Numbered from the stretch's first letter, positions 26,104-36,730 are shown. The stretch: 64,000 nucleotides of DNA from Plantibacter sp. VKM Ac-2880 (GCF_015351235.1 NZ_JADKSJ010000002.1:1240001-1304000), one strand, 5' to 3'. The notes: generated by a model from the letters alone, not told the origin. Program-made: numbers and translations.

Positions 26104-26122
26104 TCGACTCCGGTCACGCCGG

Positions 26123-27445
26123 TCACACCGGCTTCGACACCTCCGCCATGGCGCGAAGACCGGACGGCACGAGCACGGCGACCGCCAGGACGACGAAGGT
26201 GAGCACGCCCGCCACCACGAGGAGCAGCTCCACCGAGACCACGTCGGCGAGCGGTCCGAAGACGATCATCCCGAGCGGCATCGACACCGCCATGACGATG
26301 CCGACGAAGCCGAACACGCGGCCCTGACGCTCCGGTTCGACGCGTTCCTGCAGCAGCGTCATGGAGGTCGTCGAGAAGAACGGCACCGCGAGGCCGAGCA
26401 GGAGCATGAAGCCGAAGAACACCCAGAGGTTCGTCGACAGCCCCAGGCCGATCGAGAGCACCCCGAACACGACCGACGACCCGACGAGCAGCAGCACCCG
26501 GTTCTTCGTGCCACCCCAGATCGCGATGATCGCGCCCCCGGCGACCATGCCGACGCTGAACGCGAGTTCGTTCACGGTGAGCATCCACACCTCGTCGCCG
26601 AACGTCCGCGCGATCATGAGCGGCGTCAGGTAGGACGGGGCGACGATCAGCAGGAACACGATCGCGAAGAGGATCAGCAGCCACCGCACGAACCCGTGAC
26701 GCCACACGTATCGGACGCCCTCGGTGAGGTCGGCGAAGTAGCCGGGACGTTCGCCGCTCCGGACGAGCGTCCGCACCGGGACGAGGAGCAGCAGGCCGAT
26801 CCCGATGGCCGCTGTGACGACGTCGACGAAGAAGATCGCGACGAGCGATGCGCTCGCGTACAGCGCGCCGGCGGCCGCGGGGGCGACGAGCATCATCGCC
26901 GACTGGATGGAACCGTTGATGCCGTTGACGCGCATGAGCTTGTCGGTCGGCGTGATCTGCGGGATGAGCGCGGACACGGCCGGCATCTGGATGCCGGCGC
27001 CGACCGAACGGATCGCGAGCGTGAGGAAGATGAGCCAGAGGTCGGCGGCGCCGGTGATGAGGAAGATCGCGAGAGCGAGCGTCGTGATCGCGATGGAGCC
27101 GTCGGCGACGATGATCAGCAGCTTGCGGTTCATCCGGTCGGCCCAGACGCCGCCGAAGATGGACACGACGGCCTGCGGCAGGAATCCGGCGACCGCAGCG
27201 AACGCCAGCACCACCCCGGACTTCGTCTCGAGGGTGAGGTGCCACATGATCGCGTACTGCACGAGCATCGAGCCGAACAACGAGACCGTCTGGCCGGAGA
27301 GGAAGACGGCGACGTCACGACGCCAGTGCGGGTGGTCGGTCGCGTCGAAGGCGCCGACCGCGGGATCGTCGGTCGACGCGGTCGGATCCGGCGCCGCCGG
27401 ACCCGCGGTCGTCGGCCAGTCCGCCTGCCCATCGTCGGGAGTCAT
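26123..27445 (-). CDS. MFS transporter (drug-efflux type)
   Basis: A 440-residue transporter with about 12 hydrophobic helices. The motif between helices 2 and 3 is GGVWADRMNRKLLIIVAD, and helix-rich segments such as LLILFAIVFLLIVAPSYLTPLM follow. The N-terminal 40 residues are acidic and Pro/Thr-rich. It resembles macrolide/enterobactin exporter-like MFS proteins. The chosen ATG 27445 leaves a 21-bp imperfect palindrome directly upstream (GTGGA at 27446-27450, TCCAC at 27462-27466), a possible repressor site. It is not obviously part of rhamnose metabolism. Confidence 0.9.
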   Translation of the reverse strand: MTPDDGQADWPTTAGPAAPDPTASTDDPAVGAFDATDHPHWRRDVAVFLSGQTVSLFGSMLVQYAIMWHLTLETKSGVVLAFAAVAGFLPQAVVSIFGGVWADRMNRKLLIIVADGSIAITTLALAIFLITGAADLWLIFLTLAIRSVGAGIQMPAVSALIPQITPTDKLMRVNGINGSIQSAMMLVAPAAAGALYASASLVAIFFVDVVTAAIGIGLLLLVPVRTLVRSGERPGYFADLTEGVRYVWRHGFVRWLLILFAIVFLLIVAPSYLTPLMIARTFGDEVWMLTVNELAFSVGMVAGGAIIAIWGGTKNRVLLLVGSSVVFGVLSIGLGLSTNLWVFFGFMLLLGLAVPFFSTTSMTLLQERVEPERQGRVFGFVGIVMAVSMPLGMIVFGPLADVVSVELLLVVAGVLTFVVLAVAVLVPSGLRAMAEVSKPV

Positions 27446-27466
27446 GTGGACACCGTATACATCCAC
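27446..27466. promoter_or_regulatory. Possible repressor site upstream of the MFS gene
   Basis: GTGGA (27446-27450) and TCCAC (27462-27466) are inverted about a central GTATAC-containing segment. The site touches the MFS start codon. The regulator is unknown. Confidence 0.35.
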
Positions 27467-27573
27467 GGTCCGTCTGTCCAGACCTCGTCCGGATGGGCGC
27501 TCCACGGCGATCCGCCGAGCACCGCGCCGATTGACCGCTCGGAGGGACGCCGATAGCCTGGGGCGATCGTCTC

Positions 27574-27585
27574 TGAATCGATTCA
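27574..27585. promoter_or_regulatory. LacI-type operator before rhaM
   Basis: Perfect palindrome TGAATCGATTCA, identical to that before the ABC transporter, 34 bp before the rhaM start codon. Confidence 0.8.
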
Positions 27586-27619
27586 TGGCGATTCCTCGTG
27601 AACCGAAAGGCCAGCCTCG

Positions 27620-27979
27620 ATGACGAGCACCGAGCCCCTGCACCGCGTGTGCTTCCAACTGCAGGTCAAGCCGGAACGGCTCGCCGAGTACCGCGAGCGT
27701 CATGCCGCCGTCTGGCCCGAGATGCTGCGAGCCCTGGCCGGCACCGGCTGGCGGAACTACTCGCTGTTCGTCCGAGACGACGGGCTGCTCATCGGGTACT
27801 TCGAGACGCCCTCGCTCAAGGCGGCCCAGGCTGGCATGGCCGAGACCGAGGTGAACGCCCGCTGGCAGGCCGAGATGGGCGAGTTCTTCGTCGACCTCGA
27901 CCTTCCGCCCGACCAGGGCTTCCTGCAGCTGACCGAGGTCTTCCACCTCGAGGACCAACTCGCCGCCCTGCCGGAGTAG
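27620..27979 (+). CDS. rhaM: L-rhamnose mutarotase
   Basis: A 119-residue enzyme that interconverts the alpha and beta anomers of L-rhamnose, speeding its use by the isomerase. The family pattern is complete: RVCFQLQVKPERLAEYRERHAAVWPEML, GWRNYSLFVRDDGLLIGYFE with the key Tyr, and AEMGEFF near the end. Typical family length is about 105-120. AAAGG precedes the ATG. It has its own LacI-type operator and another lies between it and rhaI, so each may be transcribed separately but under one regulator. Confidence 0.95.
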   Translation: MTSTEPLHRVCFQLQVKPERLAEYRERHAAVWPEMLRALAGTGWRNYSLFVRDDGLLIGYFETPSLKAAQAGMAETEVNARWQAEMGEFFVDLDLPPDQGFLQLTEVFHLEDQLAALPE

Positions 27980-27985
27980 CGTTAA

Positions 27986-27997
27986 TGAAACGATTCA
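27986..27997. promoter_or_regulatory. LacI-type operator between rhaM and rhaI
   Basis: TGAAACGATTCA, one base away from a perfect palindrome, 6 bp past the rhaM stop and 63 bp before rhaI. Sequence is intermediate between the TGAATCGATTCA and TGAAACGTGTCA sites. Confidence 0.7.
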
Positions 27998-28060
27998 CAT
28001 AGGCTGCAACCGGCGCCGCCAGCGCACACCGACCACCGGAACACCCACAGAGAAGTGATC

Positions 28061-29227
28061 ATGACCCGTTTCGACACCATCACCCCCCTGCTCGAGAAGC
28101 AGGCCATCGAGCTCCCCTCCTGGGCGTTCGGCAACTCCGGCACGCGCTTCAAGGTGTTCACGACGCCCGGCACCCCGCGCACGCCAGAGGAGAAGATCGC
28201 CGACGCCGCGAAGGTGCACGAGTTCACCGCCCTCGCGCCGAAGGTCGCCCTGCACATCCCGTGGGACCTCGTCGACGACTTCGGCGCCCTGCGCACGTAC
28301 GCCGAGGACCACGGCGTCGCCCTCGGCACCATCAACTCGAACACCTTCCAGGACGAGGACTACAAGTTCGGCAGCCTGACGCACAGCGACCCGAAGATCC
28401 GCCAGAAGGCCATCGACCACCACTTCGCCTGCATCGACGTCATGCACGCGACGGGGTCGCAGGACCTCAAGATCTGGCTCGCGGACGGCAGCAACTACCC
28501 GGGCCAGCAGGACATCCGCGGCCGACAGGACCGCCTCGCCGACTCGCTGCAGCAGATCTACGCGCGACTCGGTGACGAGCAGCGCCTCGTGCTCGAGTAC
28601 AAGTTCTTCGAGCCGGCGTTCTACCACACCGACGTCCCCGACTGGGGAACGTCCTACGCCCAGGTCGTCGAGCTGGGTGACCAGGCGCTCGTCTGCCTCG
28701 ACACCGGACACCACGCGCCCGGTACGAACATCGAGTTCATCGTCGCGCAGCTGCTCCGCCTCGGGAAGCTCGGCTCCTTCGACTTCAACTCCCGGTTCTA
28801 CGCCGACGACGACCTCATCGTCGGCGCGGCCGACCCGTTCCAGCTGTTCCGCATCCTCTACGAGGTCGTGCGCGGCGGCGGTCTGGACGAGGATTCCCCC
28901 GTGGCGTTCATGCTCGACCAGTGCCACAACGTCGAGGACAAGATCCCCGGCCAGATCCGCTCGGTGCTGAACGTGCAGGAGATGACGGCCCGCGCGCTGC
29001 TCGTCGACCGCGACGCCCTGACCACGGCGCAGGAGGCCGGCGACGTCCTCGGTGCGAACGGGATCCTCATGGACGCGTTCTACACCGACGTCCGCGGCCC
29101 GCTCGCCGCGTGGCGCGAGAGCCGCGGGCTGCCGGCGGACCCGTTCGCCGCCTATCTCGCCTCGGGCTACCAGCAGCGGATCGCGGAGGAGCGCGTCGGC
29201 GGGACGCAGGCCGGCTGGGGCGCGTAG
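28061..29227 (+). CDS. rhaI: L-rhamnose isomerase (RhaI, Pseudomonas-type)
   Basis: A 388-residue TIM-barrel isomerase converting L-rhamnose to L-rhamnulose. Characteristic segments: LPSWAFGNSGTRFKVF at the start, VALHIPWD, GTINSNTFQDEDYKFGSLTH, DLKIWLADGSNYPGQ, VLEYKFFEPAFYHTDVPDWG, CLDTGHHAPGTNIEFIVAQL and DFNSRFYADDDL, which carry the metal-binding Glu, Asp and His residues. ATG 28061 was chosen; a GTG at 28055 in the same frame is possible. Family length is usually 385-430. Operator upstream at 27986. This RhaI type is unrelated in sequence to E. coli RhaA. Confidence 0.94.
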   Translation: MTRFDTITPLLEKQAIELPSWAFGNSGTRFKVFTTPGTPRTPEEKIADAAKVHEFTALAPKVALHIPWDLVDDFGALRTYAEDHGVALGTINSNTFQDEDYKFGSLTHSDPKIRQKAIDHHFACIDVMHATGSQDLKIWLADGSNYPGQQDIRGRQDRLADSLQQIYARLGDEQRLVLEYKFFEPAFYHTDVPDWGTSYAQVVELGDQALVCLDTGHHAPGTNIEFIVAQLLRLGKLGSFDFNSRFYADDDLIVGAADPFQLFRILYEVVRGGGLDEDSPVAFMLDQCHNVEDKIPGQIRSVLNVQEMTARALLVDRDALTTAQEAGDVLGANGILMDAFYTDVRGPLAAWRESRGLPADPFAAYLASGYQQRIAEERVGGTQAGWGA

Positions 29228-29230
29228 GCG

Positions 29231-29513
29231 CCCTTCGACAGGCTCAGGGACCAACTTCCGGTCACTGAAGAGCATCGGTCACTGAGCTTGTCGAAGTGCC
29301 CACGAAAGAACTCCGCCCTTCGACAGGCTCAGGGACCGGGGTTCCGCGACCGAGCCGAACCTGGTCACTGAGCCGAACCCGGTCACTGAGCTTGTCGAAG
29401 TGCCCACGAAGGAGCCCCGCCCTTCGACAGGCTCAGGGACCGGGCAGCCCTTCGACAAGCTCAGGGACCGACAGGCCCGGGACCGGGATCCGGTCACCGA
29501 GCCTGTCGAGGTG
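29231..29513. repeat. Cluster of CTTCGACARGCTCAGGGACC-type palindromes
   Basis: This 289-bp gap between rhaI and the hydrolase stop holds at least seven arms of the dispersed repeat in both orientations (for example CCCTTCGACAGGCTCAGGG and its inverse ending in GAGCTTGTCGAAG), joined by short GC-rich spacers such as TGCCCACGAA. No gene is evident. Pairs of opposed arms could fold as hairpins and end both convergent transcripts. Confidence 0.85.
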
Positions 29514-29516
29514 CCA

Positions 29517-31078
<1,562 letters not shown>

Positions 31079-31147
31079 CGCACGCTGTGACATCCTGTTG
31101 AGACGGACAGGAACGGACACGTCCGACACCGGCGGACAGGGGACGGC

Positions 31148-31906
31148 ATGGCAACGACGGGCACGCTCGGCGCCGAGGAACGACGATCCCGACTGACGGC
31201 GATCCTGGAGCGCGACGGCAGCATCCGGCTCGACGATGCGGCCGCCGAGCTCGACGTCTCATCGATGACCGTCCGACGCGACCTCGCCGACCTCGAACAG
31301 GCCGGTATCGTCCGCCGCGTCCGAGGCGGTGCCATCCCGACCCTGCGACCACGCACCTTCACCGAGCGTTCCGCGACGGGCGTCCGGGAGAAGGGCGTCA
31401 TCGTCGAGAAACTGCGAGCCCTGCTCCCGACCGACGGCGCAATCGCGATCGACGCATCGAGCACCGCCGGCGGCATCAGCCGATTGCTCGGCGATTCAAG
31501 CCTCACGGTCGCGACGAACTCCTACCCGAACTTCCTCCTGGCCACTGCGAACCGCGACATCTCCGCGATCCTCGTCGGCGGACAAGCCGAGTCGCGAACC
31601 GACAGCTTCATCGGACCGATCGCCTGCCAGGCGGCGTCCTCCCTCCTGTATCGGCGCTTCTTCCTCTCGGCCGCGGCAGTCGATCCCGTGATCGGCAGCT
31701 CGGAGGTCACCCTCGAGGAGGCCCAGGTGAAGCAGGCGTTCGCTCGCTCCTCGGACGAGACGATCCTCGTCGCCGCCTCCGCCAAGCTCGACCAGCGGGC
31801 GATGGCGACCGGCTTCGCACTGGCCGACGTCGACCTGCTCGTCACGGAACTCGACCCGGCGGACGCGCGCCTCGACGCCTACCGCGACGCCGTCGACCTG
31901 GCGTAG
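31148..31906 (+). CDS. DeoR/GlpR-family transcriptional regulator
   Basis: A 252-residue DeoR-type regulator. The N-terminal helix-turn-helix has RRSRLTAILERDGSIRLDDAAAELDVSSMTVRRDLADLE, and the C-terminal sugar-phosphate sensor has IAIDASSTAGGISRLL, VATNSYPN and a downstream LVGGQAE loop. Proteins of this family control rhamnose use in several bacteria, sensing a phosphorylated intermediate. It directly precedes rhaEW and rhaB in the same direction, with a set of inverted and direct repeats in front of rhaEW. It is therefore the likely local regulator of the rhaEW-rhaB unit. Confidence 0.9.
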   Translation: MATTGTLGAEERRSRLTAILERDGSIRLDDAAAELDVSSMTVRRDLADLEQAGIVRRVRGGAIPTLRPRTFTERSATGVREKGVIVEKLRALLPTDGAIAIDASSTAGGISRLLGDSSLTVATNSYPNFLLATANRDISAILVGGQAESRTDSFIGPIACQAASSLLYRRFFLSAAAVDPVIGSSEVTLEEAQVKQAFARSSDETILVAASAKLDQRAMATGFALADVDLLVTELDPADARLDAYRDAVDLA

Positions 31907-31971
31907 CCCCTCGAAAGCCGCGGGGAGCGGGTCCGCGGCGCGGGACCGCAGGCGGGTCGCGTGCCCTCGGC

Positions 31972-32054
31972 CCCTCACTCAGAAGGCAGGCGGCGTGCCG
32001 CACGCAACACGCCGCCGGCGAGCGCAGACACGCCGGAGCGCTCCTGAGTGAGGG
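31972..32054. repeat. Nested inverted repeat, element D
   Basis: Outer arms CCCTCACTCAG (31972-31982) and CTGAGTGAGGG (32044-32054), 11 bp perfect; inner arms GGCGGCGTG (31989-31997) and CACGCCGCC (32008-32016), 9 bp perfect. It starts 65 bp after the DeoR stop. Confidence 0.75.
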
Positions 32055-32076
32055 ACACCGCACTCGATCGACGCTT

Positions 32077-32112
32077 GTGACTGTTGTCACTTCGTGTAAC
32101 ACTTAACACGAA
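32077..32112. promoter_or_regulatory. Candidate DeoR-type operator region before rhaEW
   Basis: GTGAC/GTCAC (32077-32081, 32086-32090) and TTCGTGT/ACACGAA (32091-32097, 32106-32112) are two inverted repeats side by side. TAACAC is repeated directly at 32097 and 32104. The region is 41 bp before the rhaEW start and differs entirely from the LacI-type sites. Confidence 0.5.
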
Positions 32113-32152
32113 TGAACATTGGGCACGGACGTGCCCCGACGAAGGAGTGCGA

Positions 32153-34192
32153 ATGTCCGTGAACCCAGCAGCTGCAGAGCTCATCGCCCGCAGCAACCGC
32201 CTCGGCAGCGACCCGAAGAACACGAACTACGCGGGCGGCAACACCTCCGCCAAGGGCACCGAGATCGACCCCGTCACGGGCGAGCCGGTCGAACTGCTCT
32301 GGGTGAAGGGCTCCGGCGGCGACCTCGGCACACTGAAGCCCGAGGGCCTCGCCGTCCTCCGCCTCGACCGCATGCGCGCCCTCCAGGACGTCTACCCCGG
32401 CCTCCACCGCGAGGACGAGATGGTCGCGGCGTTCGACTACACGCTCCACGGCAAGGGCGGCGCGGCCCCCTCGATCGACACCGCCATGCACGGCCTCGTC
32501 GATGCGGCCCACGTCGACCACCTCCACCCCGATTCGGGCATCGCCATCGCGACTGCCGCCGACGGCCCAGAGCTCACCGCGACGATCTTCGGCGACAGGG
32601 TCGTCTGGGTCCCGTGGCGTCGCCCCGGCTTCCAGCTCGGTCTCGACATCGCGGCCATCAAGGCCGAACACCCGGAGGCGATCGGCACGATCCTCGGCGG
32701 GCACGGCATCACCGCGTGGGGCGACACCTCCGACGAGGCCGAGGCCAACTCGCTCTGGATCATCGACACCGCGGCCGCCTACATCGAGGCGAACTCGCGT
32801 CCCGAGCCCTTCGGTCCGGCACTCGACGGCTACGCCGCCCTCCCCGAAGCCGAGCGCCGCGCGAAGGCCGCAGCCCTCGCCCCCACCATCCGCGGGCTGG
32901 CCTCCACCGACCGGCCCGTCGTCGGGCACTTCACCGACAGCCCCGAGGTCCTCGACTTCCTCGCTGCAGCGGAGCACCCCCGCCTCACCGCGCTCGGCAC
33001 GAGCTGCCCCGACCACTTCCTCCGCACCAAGGTGAAGCCGCTCACCGTCGACCTGCCGACCACGGCGAGCGTCGAGGAGGTCGTCGAGCGACTCGGCGTC
33101 CTCCACGCGGCGTACCGCGAGGACTACCAGGCCTACTACGACCGCCACGCGACCGCCGACAGCCCCGCCATCCGTGGTGCCGATCCGCTCATCGTCCTCG
33201 TCCCCGGTGTCGGCATGTTCAGCTTCGGCAAGGACAAGCAGACCGCACGCGTCGCCGGTGAGTTCTACGTCAACGCCATCAACGTGATGCGCGGCGCCGA
33301 GGGCCTGTCCACGTACGCCCCCATCGACGAGGCCGAGAAGTTCGCGATCGAGTACTGGGCACTCGAGGAGGCGAAGCTGCAGCGGATGCCGAAGCCGAAG
33401 CCGCTCGCCACCCGCATCGCCCTCGTCACCGGAGCCGCGTCGGGCATCGGCAAGGCCATCGCGACCCGCCTCGTCGCCGAGGGCGCGGTCGTCGCCATCG
33501 CCGACCTCTCCCTCGAGAAGGCGCAGGCGGCCGCTGCGGAGCTCGGCACCACCGACGTCGCGATCGGGATCGCCGCCGACGTCTCGAACGAAGCAGCAGT
33601 CCAGGCCGCGATCGAGGAGACGGTCCTCGCCTTCGGCGGGCTCGACCTCGTCGTCAACAACGCCGGCCTCTCGCTCTCGAAGTCGCTGCTCGAGACCACC
33701 GAGGCCGATTGGGACCTCCAGCACAACGTCATGGCGAAGGGCTCGTTCCTCGTCTCGAAGGCGGCGGCGCGCGTGCTCATCGACCAGAAGCTCGGCGGCG
33801 ACATCGTCTACATCTCGTCGAAGAACTCCGTCTTCGCCGGACCGAACAACATCGCGTACTCCGCGACGAAGGCCGACCAGGCGCACCAGGTCCGGCTGCT
33901 CGCCGCCGAGCTCGGTGAATACGGGGTGAAGGTGAACGGCATCAACCCCGACGGCGTCGTCCGCGGCTCCGGCATCTTCGCCTCCGGCTGGGGCGCGAAC
34001 CGCGCGAAGACGTACGGCATCGACGAGCAGGACCTCGGCAAGTTCTACGCGCAGCGCACCATCCTCAAGCGCGAGGTCGTCCCGGAGAACGTGGCCAACG
34101 CGGTCTTCGCGATCTGCACGAGCGACTTCAGCCACACGACCGGCCTGCACATCCCCGTCGACGCGGGCGTCGCTGCGGCCTTCCTGCGATGA
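32153..34192 (+). CDS. rhaEW: Bifunctional rhamnulose-1-phosphate aldolase / short-chain dehydrogenase (RhaEW type)
   Basis: A 679-residue fusion. Residues 1 to about 410 are a class II aldolase domain (NYAGGNTSAKG, LWVKGSGGDLGTLKPEGLA, AHVDHLHPDSGIAIA with the metal-binding His). From about residue 420 an SDR domain begins (RIALVTGAASGIGKAIATRL, LDLVVNNAGLS, and the active-site YSATK). Comparative work on rhamnose pathways named this fusion RhaE-RhaW: it cleaves L-rhamnulose 1-phosphate to dihydroxyacetone phosphate and L-lactaldehyde, and the second domain oxidises the aldehyde to L-lactate. AAGGAG lies before ATG 32153. It overlaps rhaB by 4 bp. Gene naming varies between databases. Confidence 0.93.
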   Translation: MSVNPAAAELIARSNRLGSDPKNTNYAGGNTSAKGTEIDPVTGEPVELLWVKGSGGDLGTLKPEGLAVLRLDRMRALQDVYPGLHREDEMVAAFDYTLHGKGGAAPSIDTAMHGLVDAAHVDHLHPDSGIAIATAADGPELTATIFGDRVVWVPWRRPGFQLGLDIAAIKAEHPEAIGTILGGHGITAWGDTSDEAEANSLWIIDTAAAYIEANSRPEPFGPALDGYAALPEAERRAKAAALAPTIRGLASTDRPVVGHFTDSPEVLDFLAAAEHPRLTALGTSCPDHFLRTKVKPLTVDLPTTASVEEVVERLGVLHAAYREDYQAYYDRHATADSPAIRGADPLIVLVPGVGMFSFGKDKQTARVAGEFYVNAINVMRGAEGLSTYAPIDEAEKFAIEYWALEEAKLQRMPKPKPLATRIALVTGAASGIGKAIATRLVAEGAVVAIADLSLEKAQAAAAELGTTDVAIGIAADVSNEAAVQAAIEETVLAFGGLDLVVNNAGLSLSKSLLETTEADWDLQHNVMAKGSFLVSKAAARVLIDQKLGGDIVYISSKNSVFAGPNNIAYSATKADQAHQVRLLAAELGEYGVKVNGINPDGVVRGSGIFASGWGANRAKTYGIDEQDLGKFYAQRTILKREVVPENVANAVFAICTSDFSHTTGLHIPVDAGVAAAFLR

Positions 34193-35676
34193 GCGCCACG
34201 GCGACGGGTGCGGCGAGCGCCGTCGGCTCGAGCGGCACGGTCGCGGCGGTCGACCTCGGAGCGACGAGCGGCCGGGTCATGCTCGGTCACGTCGGTCCGG
34301 GCGAGCTCCGCCTCGTGCCCGTCGCCCGGTTCCCCAACACGCCGGTCCGCACGCCGGACGGCCTCCACTGGAACATCCTCGAGCTCTACCGCTCGGTGGT
34401 CGCCGGGCTGTCCGGGGCGGCGAGGCAGGAACCGCACCTGGCGAGCATCGGCATCGACTCGTGGGCGGTGGACTACGGCCTCCTGCGGCAGGGGCGGTTG
34501 CTCGGCGCACCGTTCCACTACCGCGACGAGCGGACGGCGGCCGGGGTCGAGGCGGTGCACGCGCGCGTCCCGTTCGCCGAGCTCTACCGGGGCAACGGGC
34601 TCCAGTTCCTCCCGTTCAACACCGTCTACCAGCTGGCGACGGAGCATGACGCCGGCATGCTCGACGTCGCCGACACGGCCCTGCTCGTCCCGGACCTCAT
34701 CGCGCACTGGTTGACCGGAGCGCGCGTCGCCGAGGCGACCAACGCGTCGACGACGGGACTCGTCCGCGCCGGTGGATCGACCGGTTGGGACACGGAGCTG
34801 CTCACCCGACTCGGCATCCCTGCCGCGATCCTGCCGCCCATCGTCCAGCCGGGCGATCGCATCGGGATCCTGCTTCCCGGCGTCGCCGCCGAGGTCGGCC
34901 TGTCGTCCTCGACGCCCGTCACGGCGATCGGCTCGCACGACACGGCGTCGGCGGTCGTCGCCGTGCCGATGACGAGCCAGGACGCCGCGTACATCTCGTG
35001 CGGTACCTGGGGGCTCGTCGGCGTGGAGCTCGAGCGCCCGGTACTCACGGAGGCGAGCCGGGCCGCGAACTTCACGAACGAGGGCGGGGTCGACGGCCGC
35101 ACCCGCTTCCTGCACAACGTGATGGGGCTCTGGCTCCTGAGCGAGTCGGTGCGCACCTGGGAGCGGGGCGGCGAGACCATCGACCTCCCCGGGCTCATCG
35201 CCCAGGCAGCCGCCGTCGACACTGCGGTCTCCGTGTTCGATGCGAACGACCCGCGCTTCCTCGCGCCCGGCGACATGCCGGCCCGCATCGCGGAGGCCCT
35301 CATCGAGCGCGGCTCGCCGGTGCCGCGGTCGCGCGCCGAGTTCGTCCGGTGCATCGTCGAGAGTCTGGCGCAGGCGTTCGCCGATGCGGTCCACACGGCA
35401 TCCGAGCTGTCTGGCGTCCTGGTGCGCACGATCCACGTCGTCGGCGGCGGCTCGCAGAACGCCCTGCTGTGCCAGCTGACGGCCGACCGAGCCGGCATCC
35501 CGGTCGTCGCCGGCCCGGTCGAGGCCACCGCCCTCGGGAACGTGCTCGTGCAGGCGCGTGCCGTCGGGATCATCGACGGTGACCTCGAGACCCTGCGTGC
35601 CCTCGTCGCGCGGAGCTTCGAACCGACCCGCTACGAGCCGCGCAAGTCTTCGGGCCACGGCGCGGTCACCCGGTAG
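34189..35676 (+). CDS. rhaB: Rhamnulokinase
   Basis: A 495-residue sugar kinase of the FGGY/rhamnulokinase family, using ATP to phosphorylate L-rhamnulose at O-1. Visible: the first phosphate-binding loop AAVDLGATSGRVMLG (about residues 18-32), GIDSWAVDYGLL, SCGTWGLVGVELE, and the adenosine-binding VVGGGSQNALLCQLTAD. The rhamnulokinase-specific NEGGVDGRTRFLHNVMGLW is present. Its ATG overlaps the aldolase gene stop (ATGA), so aldolase and kinase are co-translated. The N-terminus has a 15-residue Ala/Thr/Ser extension that may be shorter if an internal start is used. Confidence 0.95.
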   Translation: MSATATGAASAVGSSGTVAAVDLGATSGRVMLGHVGPGELRLVPVARFPNTPVRTPDGLHWNILELYRSVVAGLSGAARQEPHLASIGIDSWAVDYGLLRQGRLLGAPFHYRDERTAAGVEAVHARVPFAELYRGNGLQFLPFNTVYQLATEHDAGMLDVADTALLVPDLIAHWLTGARVAEATNASTTGLVRAGGSTGWDTELLTRLGIPAAILPPIVQPGDRIGILLPGVAAEVGLSSSTPVTAIGSHDTASAVVAVPMTSQDAAYISCGTWGLVGVELERPVLTEASRAANFTNEGGVDGRTRFLHNVMGLWLLSESVRTWERGGETIDLPGLIAQAAAVDTAVSVFDANDPRFLAPGDMPARIAEALIERGSPVPRSRAEFVRCIVESLAQAFADAVHTASELSGVLVRTIHVVGGGSQNALLCQLTADRAGIPVVAGPVEATALGNVLVQARAVGIIDGDLETLRALVARSFEPTRYEPRKSSGHGAVTR

Positions 35677-35685
35677 CGTCGCAGC

Positions 35686-36618
35686 ATGACTGCTTCTCCA
35701 CTCATCGTCAGCCTGCCCTCCGACCTCCGCGAGGAGGTGCTGTCGCAGGGTCCGGCCCCCGAGGGGGTCGAGTTCGTCGAGTGGGATCTGCGGACCGAGC
35801 CGCCGGTGGAACACATCGACCTCGTGGTGCCCGTGTACCTGGGTTCGAACAAGCCGCTCGCGAACGTGGCCGCCGTGACGCCACAGCTCGTGCAGGTGCA
35901 GTCGATCGGCTACGACGGCCTGGAGGACCTCCTCCCCGAGGGCGTCGTGCTGGCGAACGCGGCGACCGTGCATGAGGCGTCGACGGCGGAGCTCACGGTG
36001 GCCCTCATCCTCGCCTCGCAGCGGGGCCTGCCCGACTTCGTGCGCGCCGAGCGCACGGGCGAGTGGTTGCAGAGCCAGCGTCCGAGCCTCGCGGACCGTC
36101 GGGTCCTCCTGATCGGGTACGGCGGTGTCGGCGCTGCCATCGAGGCGAGGCTCCTGCCGTTCGAGGTCGAGGTGACCCGCGTCGCATCCACGGCTCGCGA
36201 GGACGAGCGCGGCACCATCCACGGCATCGACGAGCTGCCGGCGCTCCTGCCCGAGGCCGAGATCGTCATCGTCGTCGTCCCGCTCACCGATGGCACCCGC
36301 GGCCTGGTGGACGACGCGTTCCTCTCGGCGCTCCCCGACGACGCCCTCGTGGTGAACGTCGCCAGAGGACCGGTGGCCGGCACCGAGGCACTGGTCCGCC
36401 ACGCGAGCAGCGGCCGGATCCGCCTCGCCCTCGACGTCACCGATCCCGAGCCGCTGCCGGTGGACCACCCGCTGTGGTCGCTGCCGAACGTGCTCGTCTC
36501 GCCCCACATCGGCGGTGCGACGAGCGCGATGCTCCCCCGCATGGCGCGCCTGCTCCGTCGGCAGATCGAACACCTCCAGGCAGGCGAAGTACCCGAGAAC
36601 ATCGTCCTCCGCACCTGA
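35686..36618 (+). CDS. D-isomer-specific 2-hydroxyacid dehydrogenase family protein
   Basis: A 310-residue NAD(P)-dependent dehydrogenase. The nucleotide-binding loop is LLIGYGGVGAAIEARL, followed by the family stretch TDGTRGLVDDAFLSALPDDALVVNVARGPV and the catalytic His in LVSPHIGG; catalytic Arg lies in VNVARG and Glu in TDPEPLP. It follows rhaB after 9 bp in the same operon. In this place it may handle lactate, glyoxylate-type or side products, but the D-specific chemistry does not fit the L-lactate route. Its exact role is unknown. Confidence 0.9.
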   Translation: MTASPLIVSLPSDLREEVLSQGPAPEGVEFVEWDLRTEPPVEHIDLVVPVYLGSNKPLANVAAVTPQLVQVQSIGYDGLEDLLPEGVVLANAATVHEASTAELTVALILASQRGLPDFVRAERTGEWLQSQRPSLADRRVLLIGYGGVGAAIEARLLPFEVEVTRVASTAREDERGTIHGIDELPALLPEAEIVIVVVPLTDGTRGLVDDAFLSALPDDALVVNVARGPVAGTEALVRHASSGRIRLALDVTDPEPLPVDHPLWSLPNVLVSPHIGGATSAMLPRMARLLRRQIEHLQAGEVPENIVLRT

Positions 36619-36670
36619 CCCGGTCCAGCGGCGGGATCCGGATCGGGAAAGTTGCCGTGAGGGCTCGCCT

Positions 36671-36682
36671 TGAATCGGTTCA
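36671..36682. promoter_or_regulatory. LacI-type operator before the GntR-lactate oxidase unit
   Basis: TGAATCGGTTCA, a near-palindrome of the TGAATCGATTCA type (one central change), flanked by T and A. It links lactate oxidation to the rhamnose regulon. Confidence 0.65.
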
Positions 36683-36693
36683 AGAGGTAGGTT

Positions 36694-36708
36694 TGTGGTC
36701 TGACCACA
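36694..36708. promoter_or_regulatory. FadR-type GntR operator
   Basis: TGTGGTCTGACCACA, perfectly symmetric about its central base and containing the TGGTnnnACCA core known for FadR-subfamily GntR proteins. It lies 22 bp before the GntR start codon and just downstream of the LacI-type site. Confidence 0.8.
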
Positions 36709-36730
36709 CCGAGGTGACGAAGGAGGACCG

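Noticed and set aside
26104-26122. Terminator between the convergent epimerase and MFS genes
   Set aside because: The gap is only 19 bp and no stable hairpin is visible there.
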